Shown here: one piece after another, positions 63,913 through 64,000 of the stretch
Numbering within the stretch: the first letter of the stretch is position 1
How the letters are laid out: each line of letters begins with the position of its first letter
NCBI GenBank assembly: GCA_029339195.1
Contig: JAPTJF010000044.1
Span: 1-64,000, forward strand
DNA: 64,000 bases
Direction of reading: 5' to 3'
Origin: Micractinium sp. NFX-FRZ
Taxonomy: Eukaryota > Chlorophyta > Trebouxiophyceae > Chlorellales > Chlorellaceae
Program-made: the position numbers and the translations under genes
The notes under the pieces: model-generated
Told to the model about the DNA's origin: nothing
The model's input: the letters and a program-made list of their open reading frames with translations, nothing else
Database searches by the model: none

Positions 63913-64000
63913 CCTGTAAATTGCAGCCACTTCAAATGTGCTGCAAGTGCTGGGCTGTCCCTGCCCTGCACAACCCCCTCCCCCCGCCCACGCCCATCTC
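63913..64000. other. Window end: candidate 3' UTR
   Basis: A TGTAA at 63915-63919 lies three bases after the TGA, followed by C-rich sequence to the end. If the gene ends here the signal is unusually close to the stop. If not, this is intron. The window does not allow a choice. Confidence 0.35.

Overview
The window looks like nuclear DNA of a GC-rich unicellular green alga, most likely a Chlorella-type trebouxiophyte. The reasons are dense intron-rich genes with GT-AG and unusually many GC-AG introns, homopolymeric Gln/Ala/Pro tracts, chlorophyte-style TGTAA motifs, and plant/algal families (SBP-box, RWP-RK, plant-type tandem CCCH, algal TKL kinase, DDD-QxxRW glucan synthase). The species call is inference. 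All gene models were spliced by hand from reading-frame continuity, GT/GC-AG sites and family motifs.

Layout, left to right. A 56-base G run and a short AT-rich repeat open the window, followed by the 3' part of a TKL-type protein kinase (+, 485-2919). Two SBP-box transcription factors lie head to head (-, 4643-7487 and +, 9776-12305) around a 2.3 kb shared upstream region. Next come a plant-type RR-TZF zinc-finger protein (+, 13400-18061) and a secreted expansin/RlpA-like double-psi beta-barrel protein (+, 19465-22577). On the minus strand follow a Gln-rich protein of unknown function (23695-26902), an RWP-RK transcription factor (29183-31492) and a second Gln-rich protein (35291-36670, tentative 5' end). 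A MYND-finger protein (+, 38441-41815) faces, tail to tail, a 13.5 kb GT2 cellulose-synthase-like gene (-, 42122-55637). That gene encodes an N-terminal TM helix and ankyrin-like repeats before the catalytic core. A small signal-peptide-bearing PDI/thioredoxin protein (-, 56903-59060) shares a 307 bp divergent promoter with a type II membrane protein (+, 59368-63912) that resembles algal glycosyltransferase-like proteins.

Functional theme: the left half is rich in gene regulators (two SBP, TZF, RWP-RK, two Gln-rich proteins). Several right-half genes act in the secretory pathway or cell wall (expansin-like, CesA-like, PDI, type II membrane protein). Whether this is more than chance synteny cannot be told from sequence.

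The most unusual structural signal is recurrent. In at least nine introns from five genes, a decayed copy of an adjacent exon edge sits inside the intron, often with its 5' splice site ('exon echoes'). In the type II membrane protein gene one intron holds a still-readable degenerate copy of most of the next exon. Other points are about eight GC-AG introns, a zinc-ligand His-to-Gln change in one SBP domain, RWP-RK reading RWPYRS, a fused ankyrin-CesA architecture, telomere-like palindromes in introns, and an antisense TGTAA-plus-poly(A) insertion in an intron.
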